Source: Carya illinoinensis (Eukaryota; Streptophyta; Magnoliopsida; Fagales; Juglandaceae). Taken from it: a DNA stretch of 64,000 bases. Under the pieces are notes generated by a model, which ran no database searches, was not told the origin of the DNA, and saw nothing but the letters and a program-made list of their open reading frames with translations. This document shows positions 51,671 to 64,000 of the stretch, piece after piece. The translations under genes and the position numbers were made by a program. Position 1 is the stretch's first letter. Each line of letters starts with the position of its first letter. The stretch is from contig NC_056757.1 of assembly GCF_018687715.1 (NCBI RefSeq), forward strand, positions 23,536,501-23,600,500. The letters are read 5' to 3'.

Positions 51671-52889
51671 TTGCATTAAGAAATAAAGAAGCAACTACAT
51701 TAATCACGGGGGCCCCCAACGCCCACAAAATAATAATTATAAGAATAAAAAAACGACGAGATGTGGAAATTAGTTCATATTTGATTGATTAAATACATGA
51801 TTAATGGAGAAACTAATTGAAAAGTTTTGGAAAATTTATAAATATAAATTTTCTATATATATATATATAAATATAAGTTTTGGAAAATTAATGATTAAGT
51901 ACGTACGTAGTAAAATTTGTAAATATAAATATATAGCATTTTTCTATATATATATATATATATTATCCAAACAGAAATTAACAATTATGCTGAAAACGAA
52001 GTTTATAATTACTATATACGGAAAATATTGAACCCTAGTACAAATCATTGCACTAGTGTTGTAAAAAGAAAAATATTTTACTGGGCTATAATGATTTTCA
52101 CTATCATTAATTGTTTTCGAAAGCCATGCATTTGATCATTTAGCTAGAATGCATTTGGTTTGCATTCAATCCCGGCTCCAACCTAGTGTAGATGATAGAG
52201 CATTTTCTACTGTAAAATGTAAAGTCCATTATTTGATCTTCTACATTACTTATTATAATCTAATAAATGTGCATGGGTTAATACTATTTAATTTACCAAT
52301 GTATATATATATATTTTTTAATGAATTTTACTCTATTTCTTTACTATTTTTCCCTTTTCATCTGTCTGTTTCTTTATTATTATTTACCTCTCTTCATCTT
52401 TTATATCTCTCTTTGTGTTTAAGAAATTTAATTTGGATAAATTGTTGATTAATATATAGTATTCTTAAAAATGAGGTTAGTAAAAATAGATTAAAAAAAA
52501 AAAAGAAGATATATCAATTTGTTAATTATTTTAAATTGAGAATTGCTACTTATCATTCTTACACCACACACTAATACGTGATTTGTCATTTTTTTCATTG
52601 TATTTAATTATGTATAATAGTAAATTATATCAAAAGGTTTTAATCGGCACATGAATTACATACTGTGTAGCTAGCTACCCAACCAAACGTGGATTTCTTT
52701 TATTAAATATATCTCATCCAGATAATTATAAACTTAAAAAAGAAAAAATAAAATTTTAAATTATAATTTTCTTCAAATTAAGCTAATTTAATTACTGGAT
52801 ACCAAAACTAAGCCAATTTAATGATAAAGAAAAATGGCTCACTTAAAAAGTTATGAACAATATACAATTTTGCTTGTATAAGTTTATAA
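51671..52889. other. Upstream region of the ERF gene
   Basis: AT-rich DNA with several TA runs (51857-51870, 51946-51963). It should hold the ERF regulatory sequence. It ends where CACTA-3 begins, about 1.36 kb from the start codon. No other gene seen. Confidence 0.5.
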
Positions 52890-53034
52890 CACTACATCAA
52901 AAATTATTTTTTTGGACGAAATTGCTTTGGGACGAATTGGAAATCATCCCAAAAAGTGAGATTTTGAAACGAAATTTGAATTTCATTCCAAAATAATGAC
53001 GGAATGCCAGACCGTTCGACGTCATTCTTAGGGA

Positions 53035-53410
53035 CGAAATTTTTTGTCCCAAATAAGTTAACCGTTTGACCGTTAATGATTAACCATTCGAACGTTTAAT
53101 TGTTACCGTTTGAACGTAATATTGGCGTGATAGGCAAAATTATTTTAGAGGAAAATTGACAAACCGTTCGAACGGTAAATTATAAACGTTCGAATAATGC
53201 ACATTCACCGTTCAAACGTTATTTGAAGCGGTCGAACGGTGACCAGGGTTTTAATTGACGGCGGCGAAGACGGCGTTCAACTGTGGAGATTGACGGTTTG
53301 GAGGCTTAGAACGGAGGAAATGCAGACGTAAACTTCCGTGAAAATGACGTCGGGATGGCCTTATATATGTAGTACCGTTCGAACGGTAAGTTAATACCGT
53401 TCGAACGTAT
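53035..53410. repeat. CACTA-3 left subterminal CGTTCGAACG palindromes
   Basis: About ten copies or near copies of the 10 bp palindrome CGTTCGAACG. Some are extended to the 14 bp perfect palindrome ACCGTTCGAACGGT (about 53161 and 53383). Variants with TTTGAA, TTCAAA or TTCGAT fit CG decay. Confidence 0.9.
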
Positions 53411-54297
53411 TAACTGAAAATTAATATCCTTCCCTAATTAATCCAAATTTCATGATAATAAATGTTATTTAAATACAATATTCGGTATTAATTATATTAA
53501 ATATAATAATTAATTCAATTATAATATATTTTAACTGTTAAATATATTAAATGCAATATATTTAATGCACTTATATATTATTAAATACTATATATTATAT
53601 TTATAATTTTTTATATATATACTATATATTATATTATATTTAATTAAAATATATTATACTATTGAATATTATATAGTATATAGTATAAGTTATATTATAT
53701 AGTATAATTAATATAATATAGACTACTATATACATGAAACTATGTTCATGTATTTATATAACATATATATTATATGTGATATTAACTAATATCTATATAT
53801 TTAATAGTATATGTATTACATGACTTGTTTAGTATATTTTTCATATTAAATTACAGTTATAGGCTAATTAGATGACACTCTCTATTCTAGCACTATAAAT
53901 GACACTATATATGCTCAATTTTAGCTTTTGTATCATTATAATACACTCTAATTGCTAGTAGTATAGATGACACTATATATAATAGTAGATATCCTATTAT
54001 TAAATAATATTATAATAATAATATAATATAATAAACACTATATATATATGCATGTGATACATATAACCCTATGCTATGATACCATATATATGTTATATAT
54101 AATAGGTTAATATATGTACTTGACTATAATACTAGATGTAATATGATATTTTATACTATATATGTTGCTAAACTATATAATATATGTTTGATTATATATT
54201 ATATAGTTATATTACTATGTCTCTAAACTATAGTATATTTACAAGTTATTATATTTAAAGGTATAGTGCAAAAAAAATACAATAAGCAACATTTTAA

Positions 54298-54930
54298 TTT
54301 GACGTTTGAACGGTTTAAAATAACCGTTCAAACGTATAAGAAAACGTTCGAACGGCAATTTTCACATTCAAACGTGAAAATTAGCGGGGGAAAATTTTCC
54401 CGCTAATCTATTTAACGTTCGAACGTTTATTAAATAACTGTTCGAATGTCAATGTTCTATATTTACACGACAGAACCTCACAATCTCGCAGTCGTTCCAG
54501 TCGACTTCCAGTCGCTCCCACGCTCATTTTCTTCCAACCAATGCCATTATTCTTCAATCCAGCCCTCAAATATTACTAACTTCTATCAATCTCTTATATT
54601 TTCGAATTAAGAGGTTGTTTTTACCGTTTGGTGAAGAGTATTTAAGTTTTGGGCATTGGGTACGGGTGGATTTTCCGGTTTATCTCTCCAAATCAGGTAT
54701 TCTCCTTAAACATATTCTCATTTTAGTTTTTATATAAGTGTGTTCGTTTGCTATAATGAGTTCGTCATATAGTTTGCTGTCTTTTGATGTAATTTGAATT
54801 TTAAATATTGAGGTTTTCGGAAGTTGAAGACGATTGTAATCTGGAATTAATCCGTTCGAACGGTATTTGTGTGCCGTTCGAACGTATGTCCTTAGATCGA
54901 ACGGTGACTAGCACCGTTTGAACGTTATGT
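54298..54930. repeat. CACTA-3 internal CGTTCGAACG cluster upstream of TnpA
   Basis: About six copies at 54298-54440 and four at 54848-54930, separated by a more GC-rich block (54460-54700) that resembles a 5' UTR or first exon. Their place upstream of the TnpA coding exons suggests operator sites; that is inference. Confidence 0.75.
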
Positions 54931-55585
54931 TGGTCAGTGTTAAAATAATTAACACTTTAAATGCAGGAATTGAATTAAAAATTAATTATTTATAATCTAC
55001 ATTTAATAATACTTAAATACTTAAAAGATTAAAGTAATCAAATGAGAATGAATTAAATTACAAATCATCTAAGATTTAATAATACTTAAATATTTAATAG
55101 TTGAATTGTTCAACTATAGGTTAATACAAATAGTTTTGTTTTAATAACACAAAAATACTTAATCTTTGAATTAATAAAATGAATTTTAAATAAAATACAA
55201 ATAATCTAGATTTAATAATACTTAAATACTTAAAAGTTAAAAGTAATCAAATGAATTTGAATTAAAATATAAATTTCGAATTATAATTAATAAAATGAAT
55301 GTTAATTACAATACAAATAGTTATAATTATTAATTACAATGTTAATTACAATACAAATAATTATAATTATTAACTAGAATGTTAATTAAAATACAAATAG
55401 TTATAATTATTAATTAGAATGTTAATTAAAATAAAAATAGTTAAAATTAATAAAATATTTTGAAAGATATAAAACAACTATCTAATTATTTAATAATATA
55501 AATACTTAATTAACATATCTTGCATTGTTTGTTTGATACATGTTAAATATTGGCATATCTTATATTACTTGTTCATCAAAATTAG

Positions 55586-56568
55586 CCTTAGACCCGTTCG
55601 AGAGTTATCAATCTGCCTTAATTGAAAGATTGATAACTCTTGAATTGTCCAGAGTGGACAGGTGTCATGAGCATTATAATAAGTTTGAGAATAATGAAGA
55701 AGCACGCCAACATCCTTTTCAAGATGTGCAACCTACTGATTGGGAAAAACTTTGTGACATGTTTGAGGATCCATCATATAAGGTATAATTAATTTAATTA
55801 TTTCAGTCGTCCTATTTTTAATTTCGCTTTCTAATATTTTCAATTCTTATGTAGGAGTGAAGTTCTATAAACAAAACAAATAGATCAAAATTGAAGATTA
55901 CTCATCATGCAGGCTCAAGATCTTTCCACCGTCTCTCTAAGAAATTGGTATTGCTATTCTTTTATTTGTATATAGTTAACTGAATATATGAATCATAATA
56001 ACTTTATATCTTAACAAATCTTTATTATAGCAAGATTCAGATGCCAATTATGATCTGACAAAATTATATGTTGCATCACATACTAATTGTAATGGAGAGT
56101 GGAGTCATCCTGATGCCCGTGAAAATTATATAAGTATTATAATTTATTTTAAATAAATATATTTGAATATTTATGATGATATTAACACTTTATCTTATGT
56201 GAAGGATAAAATGGTTGCCCTGCGTGCTAAATCTGCGTCAGATCAAAATTTTTCAAATAATGATGTTGAGATTTTTACACAAGTTCTGGGTGACTATTCA
56301 GGATATTTGAGGGATTTCCATGGGTCGCTGTGTAAAACCTTCTCCCTCTTCCTCTTCTTCCGGATCTGCCTCTATAGCGCAAGAGAATGCGAATCACAGA
56401 ATTGAAGAATTGGTTGCAAAACAATAAGAGTTAGAGGCTCAATTGGCGAGACAATGAGACATGGAGATGCGCCTCAAACAACATGAAGAAGAAAAAGCAG
56501 AGTTTAAGAGAGATATGCAACTCCAAATGCAACAACTTATGCAACAGTATAGGCCTCCAACCAACTGA
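55586..56568 (+). pseudogene. TnpA-like gene remnant of CACTA-3 (Transposase_24), degenerate
   Basis: Recognisable exons by splice sites: 55586-55782, 55855-55947, 56031-56129, and about 56160-56568. Landmarks in order are ELSRVDRCHEHYNKF...DWEKLCDMF, then HHAGSRSFHRLSKK (the family GSKSF-type motif), then NYDLTKLYVASHTN, then IFTQVLGDYSGYLRD. The Gln/Met-rich coiled coil KRDMQLQMQQLMQQY ends with TGA 56566-56568. Breaks: TGA near 55858, a decayed donor near 56130, frame change near 56330, and TAA and TGA in the coiled-coil part near 56427 and 56456. The upstream domain is not recognised. The product would have bound the CGTTCGAACG sites. Confidence 0.78.
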
Positions 56569-56754
56569 TGGTGTTTTACGTCTAGCTTATGACATTATCT
56601 AATTATGTATGAACAATGCTAGTCTCATGGTTATTTATTTTTTCGCACTTATTATAAAACTTTTGTGAGTAATTAAACAGTTCCTAATTTATATTTTTCA
56701 AATATTATGGATGTCTATTTAGTTTTTTTTTATAATTATTGGTTTTAATAAAAA

Positions 56755-57140
56755 TAATATCCGTTCGAACGACGGTGTTACGTTCGAACATTAATGGGTA
56801 GGCCGTTCAAACGATAATGTACCGTTCAAACATTAATGACCAAACCGTTCGAACGATACCAGATGCTCAAAAAAACGTTCAAACGCAAGTCATTACCATA
56901 GCGTTCGAACATTGATCAGCACCGTTCGATCTGTTCCTTTAACCTTCGAACGTAATTCTATTGATCGTTGGAACGTATCTTAATAACCGTTCAAAAGATA
57001 CATTAACGATCGAACGGTAACTGAGAAGCATTCGAACGTCATTCTGGAACGAATTTTAACCGTGATAAAAAATGTCATCGTTCGAACGGTATCAAACGGT
57101 CAATTTCAAAATCGTTCGAAAAGATATATTTTGGGACAAA
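56755..57140. repeat. CACTA-3 right subterminal CGTTCGAACG palindromes
   Basis: About fifteen copies or near copies (for example 56761, 56781, 56845, 56902, 57079, 57113), followed by the GGGACGAAA inverted block next to the terminus. Confidence 0.9.
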
Positions 57141-57280
57141 ATTGTGATTTTCGTCCCAATATATCTTCTGAGACGGTGATATTGGGACGAAATTTTTTCG
57201 TCCCAAAAAATCTTTCGGAATGAAATCTATATATTTTGAAACGAAAATTTTCGTCCCAAAAAATGTTTTTTGTTATAGTG

Positions 57281-60200
57281 TATATATAATATGATCGATG
57301 ACCAATCTCTCATTCAACAACTATTTAATTTTTAGAAATGATACACGCACAATCCTTTCTACTACTCTTTTATACATTCATGTTTTAAAATAAGGTTATT
57401 TTATAAAAAAGTAATGTTACTTTTATTAAGTTATTTTAGAAAATGTCTCCCATATAAAACATAATTGTATAAAGGGATGTTCATGTGCGCGTATTATTTT
57501 CCTTTTCCTTATTTTTTTCCTCCATTTTTAAGAAACCGATATCTTATCATGTGAAGGTACATTTTAAGGGGAAAAAAAAAAGTGAGAAGCCAATTAAATT
57601 AAAGGAGTCAAAATAATTTTAATTCAAATTTTAAAATACTAATTAATTAAGCAACCATTAAAACTATTCAAGGCTAGAATGATTTATGCATGGCTGTCCC
57701 CCGCCCCGCCCAAAGCATTATTTAGGTGAAATGAAAGGTCTTTGCAGGTTCCAGCTAACTTTATACAGTAAATAGTACTGCCTTCAGGTATTTCCGAACG
57801 AGCAAGGACGGGGAAGTAAAAGCATATGGTTGATAGATGCATGCATGGAAATTGAAGAATTTAATAGAATCTCATGTGTGATAATAACAGGTTAATTTAC
57901 TCCCCCCCCCCCACCCCACCCCACCAAAAAAAACAGGTACGCTGCCCTCGATCTATTAAAACAGGATCCATTGGATTCTGGGCAAGATTGTTATAATAAG
58001 ATCAGCTGCTTATAAATGTCATCGAAATTTTTCTGGGAAGTTGCAGATTCATGATCATCAACTAGCTAGTCCGGACCTCTTTCTAGTACTCCTTATGATT
58101 AACATTCTGAATGATTACGTTGGCCTAGTCTTCCTGGCCTGTGGCTCTCAGAACTTGTTTGTTCCATGCACTCCCTTAATTTTATTATCGTAATCAAATT
58201 AATAGCATATATATTGGGGGGGTTGGGCATGCATGTGGTTGCATCTTTAATGAATGATAATTTAGGGTTACAGATGGTTAGGGTTTGGAAACAAAAGAGT
58301 TAATGAGTCACATGGAGTTTGTCTATATGTCCCGCAAACCCCAATATTGTCGATCGATCTCTTTCTTCATCTCATCACTTTCTAAATATTTGGTCTACAT
58401 CATTTTACAACAATCAATTTTTAAATACAAGAAAATAACTACTCGTACCTAGTTATTTGCTACGAAGAAAAAATATATATGTAACGAGAATCAATTCATT
58501 TTAATAAAAGATATCATTTTCATAAAATATAACTTATCAAATCAATATTTTTCTTACCATACGATTGATATATTTATATATATTAAATCAATCAAATAAT
58601 AATAACAAAACTTCAATATTATATATAATAAGTAATTTTACATACAATCATAAAATGTATAAATATTACATAATTATTTTTAAAAAAGTGAATAAAATAT
58701 AAGATTCATATTAAAAAGAAAAAAATTCTTTTCTCACTAGTTATAAATGCATGCGCGCAATGTAAGTTACCAGAGATAAATCATAAATGACTTTATATTG
58801 AGCGCGTACCACGAAAACATTTACCCTTTATACAATTTTGACAGTACTACTCGATCTGTTCATATACTGCATGATGATCATCATGCATGAGATCGATCAT
58901 TCATGATCGGTGCTCGAGGACGATGCAAATATTTACTCCAAATTTACAATTACTGCATGCATGCCTGCTGCATTTCTCAGTACATGAGCTGCATCTTGAT
59001 TCCCACCCCCTTTTTTTTAAAAAAAATGCTACACATCATCCTACACTACACACTTTATATATTACAATATTATATTTTATTTTTTATTTCATTTTATTCT
59101 TATTAAACTAATTAAATTATTCTATTTATCATCTACATATTTATTATAGAAAAAATGAAAAAAAATTAAAATAAGTATGGTGTGTGAAGTGTGAGGATGA
59201 CAAGAAGAATTTTTCTTTTTTTTTAAGTCTTTAATTTAAATAATTTTTCCAAGTACTAGGTTATGATTACAATGTACCAATTTAGTCTTACGTTTAATTC
59301 CAAATTATAAATATCCTAAATTTGTTGGTGAAACTCATAAATACTTTTAACTACCATGCATCCAACTTGATCCTTTCGTCTGGAATTTCGGGCCGACCTT
59401 AACAAATTCTAGTCCTTGGTAAGTACTATTTTTTTTTTTAACCAATTTGTAAAGGCTATAAATAGAGTTACATATTGTCAACAGGATATTGTGGTGTATA
59501 CATTTCAAAATATATGGAATATATGGTTTTTTGCAATAACTAAAAGGTTCTAGATTTATACATGATGATGAATCTTATAAAGATAATTTTATAAAAGCTG
59601 TAGGTTCATATGATACGTCATATCTATTTTATATTAAAAACCTTTTACGATATAGTGTACCTACCATATCAAGTCACGTGATTTTATAAACTTTATTTTA
59701 TAAAATTTCCTTGTAAATTAGATATTTCTTGTAATTAGTTAAAAAGCACAGATATAAAAAAAAATAACAACAAAAATTCTACGTGTATAAGTCATTTTTG
59801 TATACTTTTTATATATTTAATTAATATGACTAGTTGTGTCACTTTTTATTTGAAACATTTGACGGAAATAATCCACTTTCATTATCCCAAATTTTTATTG
59901 AAATACTAAAGAATAACAGAATAGTTAAGGTCCATATTTTATAAAGTTATAATATAATCATTTATAAGATACATGAGATCATCTTATTATTTTAAAAGAT
60001 TTTTTGAGACACTACATATCTATAAGAATTAATTTCTTAATGCTAGAATAAAAATTAAATGATAGATATAATTAAAAGTAGTCTAGTTTTAGAATTTTGG
60101 AATAAATTTCAGGATTATTAGGTTCTTCGATCATGTTATATGACGATGAAATCAATATCTATTACTGTATATTTGCATCAAGATCATGATGATGCCCATA

Positions 60201-60555
60201 ACCAGGGTTGTACTCCAAAAAATCAATTGAGGGGGAAATTATGACAATAATCTCTTTTGGGGGGACAAAATTAACTTTTTTAAAATATTGAAGGGAGCCC
60301 CACGCGGCCTTCTCGGAGGTGGTGGCAGGGGGAGATCACATATGTGTAATAATGCTATTTATCATCTTAATTATCATCATTTCATAATGTGATATTTGAT
60401 AATTGAAAATTATTTATTATAGTTTATTTATAAACTATTTATCTAGTATCACATCATAGGATGATGAAAGGATGATGAAAATGATGATAAATAAATTTTT
60501 TCATCACATATATATATGTTAAATAAATATTGTATAAGTTTGATGATATATTATA
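57281..60555. other. Intergenic AT-rich DNA
   Basis: No gene recognised. A C-rich run (CCCCCCCCCACCCCACCCC) lies at 57902-57924. ORFs at 58887-59111 overlap in two frames without any family pattern and are taken as chance. Confidence 0.45.
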
Positions 60556-60950
60556 GGGTAATTGCAAAATTAGTACTTGGGTTTTCAAGGTTTTGCATTT
60601 TGACCTTCCGATCTTTAACTTTAATAAAATTAATATTTGAACTTTGAGAAACTCGCAATTTAATACTTTATTTCATTTTACTATTAAAAAATTAACAGCT
60701 TGATTGGGACATGGCATCCGTATGTCACATGTCACTCTCTTATTAATTGATGTAAATATTGATATCATGTATTAGCCAATCAGAGACTAACATATGGTCT
60801 GCCGTTAATTAATTAAAAGCTAACGGATCGAGGTACCTACTTAAGAATGTCTTGACGTTCAAGTATCAATTCTATAAATATTGAAAACTAAGATCTCAAA
60901 TTACAAAAACGCGAAAGCTCATTTCTGATTAATTTCCAATATTATTAGAC
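60556..60950. mobile_element. Possible MITE or MULE-type remnant
   Basis: It starts GGGTAATTGCAAAATTAGTACTTGGG, a style of end seen in plant Mutator-like MITEs. An inverted partial match (CAAGTATCAATT) lies near 60858-60876 and TTAATTAATTAAAAGCTAACGG in the middle. No clean terminal repeat or target duplication could be fixed. Confidence 0.3.
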
Positions 60951-62156
60951 CTTATCAAGAAATTTATATCTATTATTAGATATATTTTAAAATGCATCAA
61001 TATCAAATATAACGACATAAATCCAAGTAATATATTTAGAGCTACTAATATAAATGAATAATTGAGATGAGACTTTAATTAGCAATATATTAAAACAAGG
61101 CTTCCATTAATTAGATTGTTTTAAATTAATGTAAAATACATATGAGTTAAAGTGTTTCTCTGCATTTAACATGCACTATTCACCCAAGTAAATATTTTTT
61201 ATTATTTTTTTTCATGATCTTTCTTTATATTTCTTATATTCACACTTTTATTCAAAAAACATGAAAAAATTATAATATTATTAGAATATTTATTTTAATG
61301 AAAAGAAAAATACTCGTTAAAAAAATAAATAAATAAATAATATTTAAATGATAATAAAAAATTTTCAGCTAAAATAAAATAAAAAGTAGGTTTCGATCGA
61401 TTAATTATTTTGGATGAAAATTTAGATAAGTTATTGTGAACTAATGCTCTTAATTAGAATTTGAAGTAGTTCTTGCTGATAATGAATTCCAAATATTAAA
61501 TGCAGTGTCTTTGTATAATTATGGTACGATAGGTAGGTCTTATATATTATATGTACAAAAATGCGGCCATACTTTCAATGCGTAGTTTAATGTAGCCTTG
61601 AAATCTCATAAAGTGTAGGAATGCATGCATTGAGTGCGAATTTACCACCTTTGTCTCTGTTTTGTCTTCTTCCTAAAAAAAAAAAAAATGAATTTTTCCG
61701 ATCGATTTAAAAATTAATCCTTCCAAAGAATTATTGTATAATAAAAAATATAAATAAATAATTATTTTTATTAATTTAATCATTAAAAAAATATAATACA
61801 TGAGTTGTCAATCGAGAGGACAAAATCAGCATTTTCCTTACAGTTTTACAAGATTGATGTAAGTTGAGGGTTTAGAATTTCCTATAATTTTAGAAAGATA
61901 GTCCACAACAACATGATTCTCTCTCTCAGACTAGCAAAAGAATAACTGAACCAGTCTTATCTAAGAAGACGTAAACCCCACCCCAATTTTGGGGTACGTA
62001 AACCCCACCCCAAAATTACAAAAGCGCGCTTCTCCTTTGATGTAGTAGTCAAGGACTCATTTTCGACAATCTTAATTGGCAATATGTAGGGATCACAGTG
62101 GAGAAATTTTGAAAATAAGAATGTCAAAAATCTAAATCAGTACTAATCCAATGATA

Positions 62157-62490
62157 ACCGAAACCTCGGCAATCTATTTAGCTTCCCAAGTAGCATCTCA
62201 GCTCCAACAAAAGTTAGCAATTTTGGGAGGGCGATGCCCAATTAGTCATAACAACCATTGAAAGTAGAAAATCTTCCCAATACTGGCAAATTGCCCCCAT
62301 CATTGAAGACATCCAACAAACCTTCCGACAATATAAGGAATGGAGAACAGTAAAAATCCAGCAATCTCAAAATCGATGTGTGCAGTTAGTGGCTCAATGG
62401 GCAGCAACCAATCTAATTTTTGATTGTATACTCTTAAAAATCCTTCCTTGGTGCATTCTGTTTATTGATAGCAACAAAAATCCACCTTGA
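62157..62490 (+). pseudogene. LINE (non-LTR retrotransposon) C-terminal RNase H-like remnant
   Basis: After a frame change near 62230, an open frame to TGA 62488-62490 reads as the last part of the RVT_3 RNase H-like domain found at the end of plant LINE reverse transcriptase ORFs. GDAQLV holds the acidic residue, then come IIEDIQQTFRQY, NRCVQLVAQWAA and a final NKNPP. The rest of the LINE is absent. The segment is about 330 bp and isolated. Confidence 0.6.
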
Positions 62491-62833
62491 ACTCTCTGTG
62501 TATTTCAAACCTTCGTTTTATAATGTTAAGCATGCTTGATTAGGTAAAAAGAAAAAAAGAAAAAAAAAAGGAATGGTTTTTATTTGTATGGCTCTTCAAG
62601 GACATATGTAACGATAGCCCAATGCTTTTAAGGCTGGAATATTGATCATTCTTATTGAACCTAAATTATATTTAATGGGCTATATGTATTGGATAAGTCC
62701 ACGGACGATAAATATTGAGTTTCATTTGATGTTTGAATTAGGCTCAATAACTAAGTTAAGTCCTATTTATTATTTATTGAACAAATTAAGACTTCTTTTT
62801 ATAATTTAAAAATTGGTTATTAGAATTTTATTT

Positions 62834-63137
62834 CAAATTAAAATCATCACTGACTGAAGTGCCCTATGTAGTCTCAGCCAATATCAATAATATATTGAAC
62901 GAACTAATAGATTATATTTTTAAATTCGGACTCTCTTTTTGAATGATCAAATCTGAGTCCAACTCGAACTCGTTGGCAACCTCTTCAAATTAAAATTATC
63001 ACTGACTGAAGTCCCCTATATAGTCTCAACCAATACCAATAATACATTGAATGAACTAATATATCATATTTTTAAATTCAAACTCTCTTTTTGAATGATC
63101 AAGTCTGAGTCCAACTCGAACACGTTGGCAATCTCTC
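62834..63137. repeat. 152 bp tandem duplication
   Basis: Two adjacent copies start at 62834 and 62986. Both contain ATCACTGACTGAAGT, CTCTCTTTTTGAATGATCAA and CGTTGGCAA. They differ at about a dozen sites and have no coding potential. Confidence 0.93.
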
Positions 63138-64000
63138 CCAAATATCTTTATAAATATCTTCCATTTCATATGTTATTTGGAAAAACCATAAATAAGTGCA
63201 ATGGTCAAATCCAAGATACCCAGTTCATCACTGCACGTGTCCCATGTTAACCACGTCAATAGCCGACTACCTTATTCCTCTCATAGCATCCCTCACGTTT
63301 TCTCTCTCATTCTCTCTCATGTTTGTTTTCTCTCAAGCTCTTAATTAATCTATTTCTCTATCTAGTTAACACTAAGTCCATGAAAAGAAATTAGTTGCAC
63401 TCCAAAGATATCAGATTAGCGCTACAAGGTAAGTAACTTAATCATAAATTATGATTAGCATATATTAACTAGTTATATTATTATTATTATTATTATTATT
63501 AAAGTCAGTTCTTTTGGAAGCTCTGCAAGCATGTTATTCATCATAACTCATGATCATGTTTTATTCTCTATATTATAATTATGTATGTATTATGCATCTC
63601 ACATTGCATAAGCTATGTTAGTTTTCATAAGATAAAATGTAAGATAAAGATAAGATAAATCAAATGGTCATTTAGATGCATAGTACAGTTCAATCAAGGT
63701 GGATGTGCAAGCCATAGACTTAAGCGTGATCCACTATAGTATTTTATTATATCAGATTAGCAGTTTTCCTTGTGTCTACAAGATGTGGGATTAGTGCACA
63801 ACCTTGAACATATGGTTAAATAAAATAATTCAAATAAGTTAATATACCATAAATATTTTCAAGTCATGCATGTCATCAACATATTTATGAACAATCATGA
63901 TTTTAATTCTTAGCATAAAATATTTTATGAAAATTTTATGTTAAAAATATTTACGTTATGATGGGGTTCTTATTAAGTCATTGGCTCATTGTAATTTGTT
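63138..64000. other. Intergenic DNA at the right edge
   Basis: Contains CT-rich sequence at 63299-63345 (TCTCTCTCATTCTCTCTC) and an (ATT)n run at 63476-63501. A 5' UTR with a GTAAGT donor near 63428 is conceivable (CT-rich leader, then CAAGGTAAGTAA), but no coding exon follows within the window. Confidence 0.35.

Larger units (their letters stand above)
52890..57280 (+). mobile_element. CACTA-3: small non-autonomous CACTA element
   Basis: The left end CACTACATCAAAAA at 52890 and the right end TTTTTTGTTATAGTG at 57280 are inverted, imperfect matches. Both are followed inward by TTTGGGACGAAA-type repeats (GGGACGAAATT left, TTTCGTCCCAAAA right). Flanking triplets are TAA and TAT, matching at two of three bases, so the target duplication is imperfect. 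It has no TNP2 and a broken TnpA gene, so it would need a helper. Confidence 0.82.

Noticed and set aside
52149..52448. 99-codon ORF upstream of CACTA-3
   Set aside because: Phe/Leu/Ser-rich frame from T/C-rich DNA with no family pattern.

Overview
This is a transposon-dominated stretch of a plant nuclear genome, most likely a eudicot. The evidence is plant-type hAT, CACTA (En/Spm), Ty1/copia and Athila-lineage Ty3/gypsy elements, GT-AG introns, AT-rich intergenic DNA, long TC/AT microsatellites, and one intact AP2/ERF gene of the ESR/DORNROSCHEN class. The species cannot be told from sequence alone.

Layout. (1) 1-2260 is the 3' part of a degenerate Ac-like hAT element. It ends at 2260, in the middle of a Ty1/copia element whose pol remains (integrase, reverse transcriptase, RNase H) and 3' LTR run from 2261 to about 5170. 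(2) 5944-47896 is read as one large CACTA element (CACTA-1) whose genes lie on the minus strand: a TNP2-type transposase (41939-38419, tail at 16119-16024) and a TnpA-like Transposase_24 gene (11111-9196). (3) CACTA-1 is split inside TNP2 by an Athila retrotransposon (16120-38418) with a 2.4 kb 5' LTR, tRNA-Asp-type primer binding site, gag-protease-RT-RNase H-integrase, and a 3' LTR cut down to 365 bp. (4) The Athila is itself split, four codons before the end of pol, by a second CACTA (CACTA-2, 24136-36910, TAC target duplication). CACTA-2 carries a truncated but open TNP2, a six-exon TnpA gene, a TC tract of 160 bp and two satellite-like arrays. (5) 47897-52889 is the only ordinary host segment and holds one intact single-exon ERF transcription factor gene on the minus strand (50306-51532). 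(6) 52890-57280 is a third, non-autonomous CACTA (CACTA-3), dense in CGTTCGAACG palindromes and with a broken TnpA gene. (7) 57281-64000 is AT-rich intergenic DNA with a LINE RNase H remnant, a 152 bp tandem duplication and a possible MITE.

The parts fit a history of serial insertion: hAT into copia, and separately CACTA-2 into Athila into CACTA-1. The three CACTA elements each carry a different subterminal palindrome code, and the ERF gene sits between two of them. Apart from the ERF gene, no host gene is supported. The most unusual things here are the third-order nesting, the truncated TNP2 joined to TnpA through a 23 bp repeat in CACTA-2, and the clusters of CGTTCGAACG palindromes just upstream of the TnpA gene in CACTA-3.
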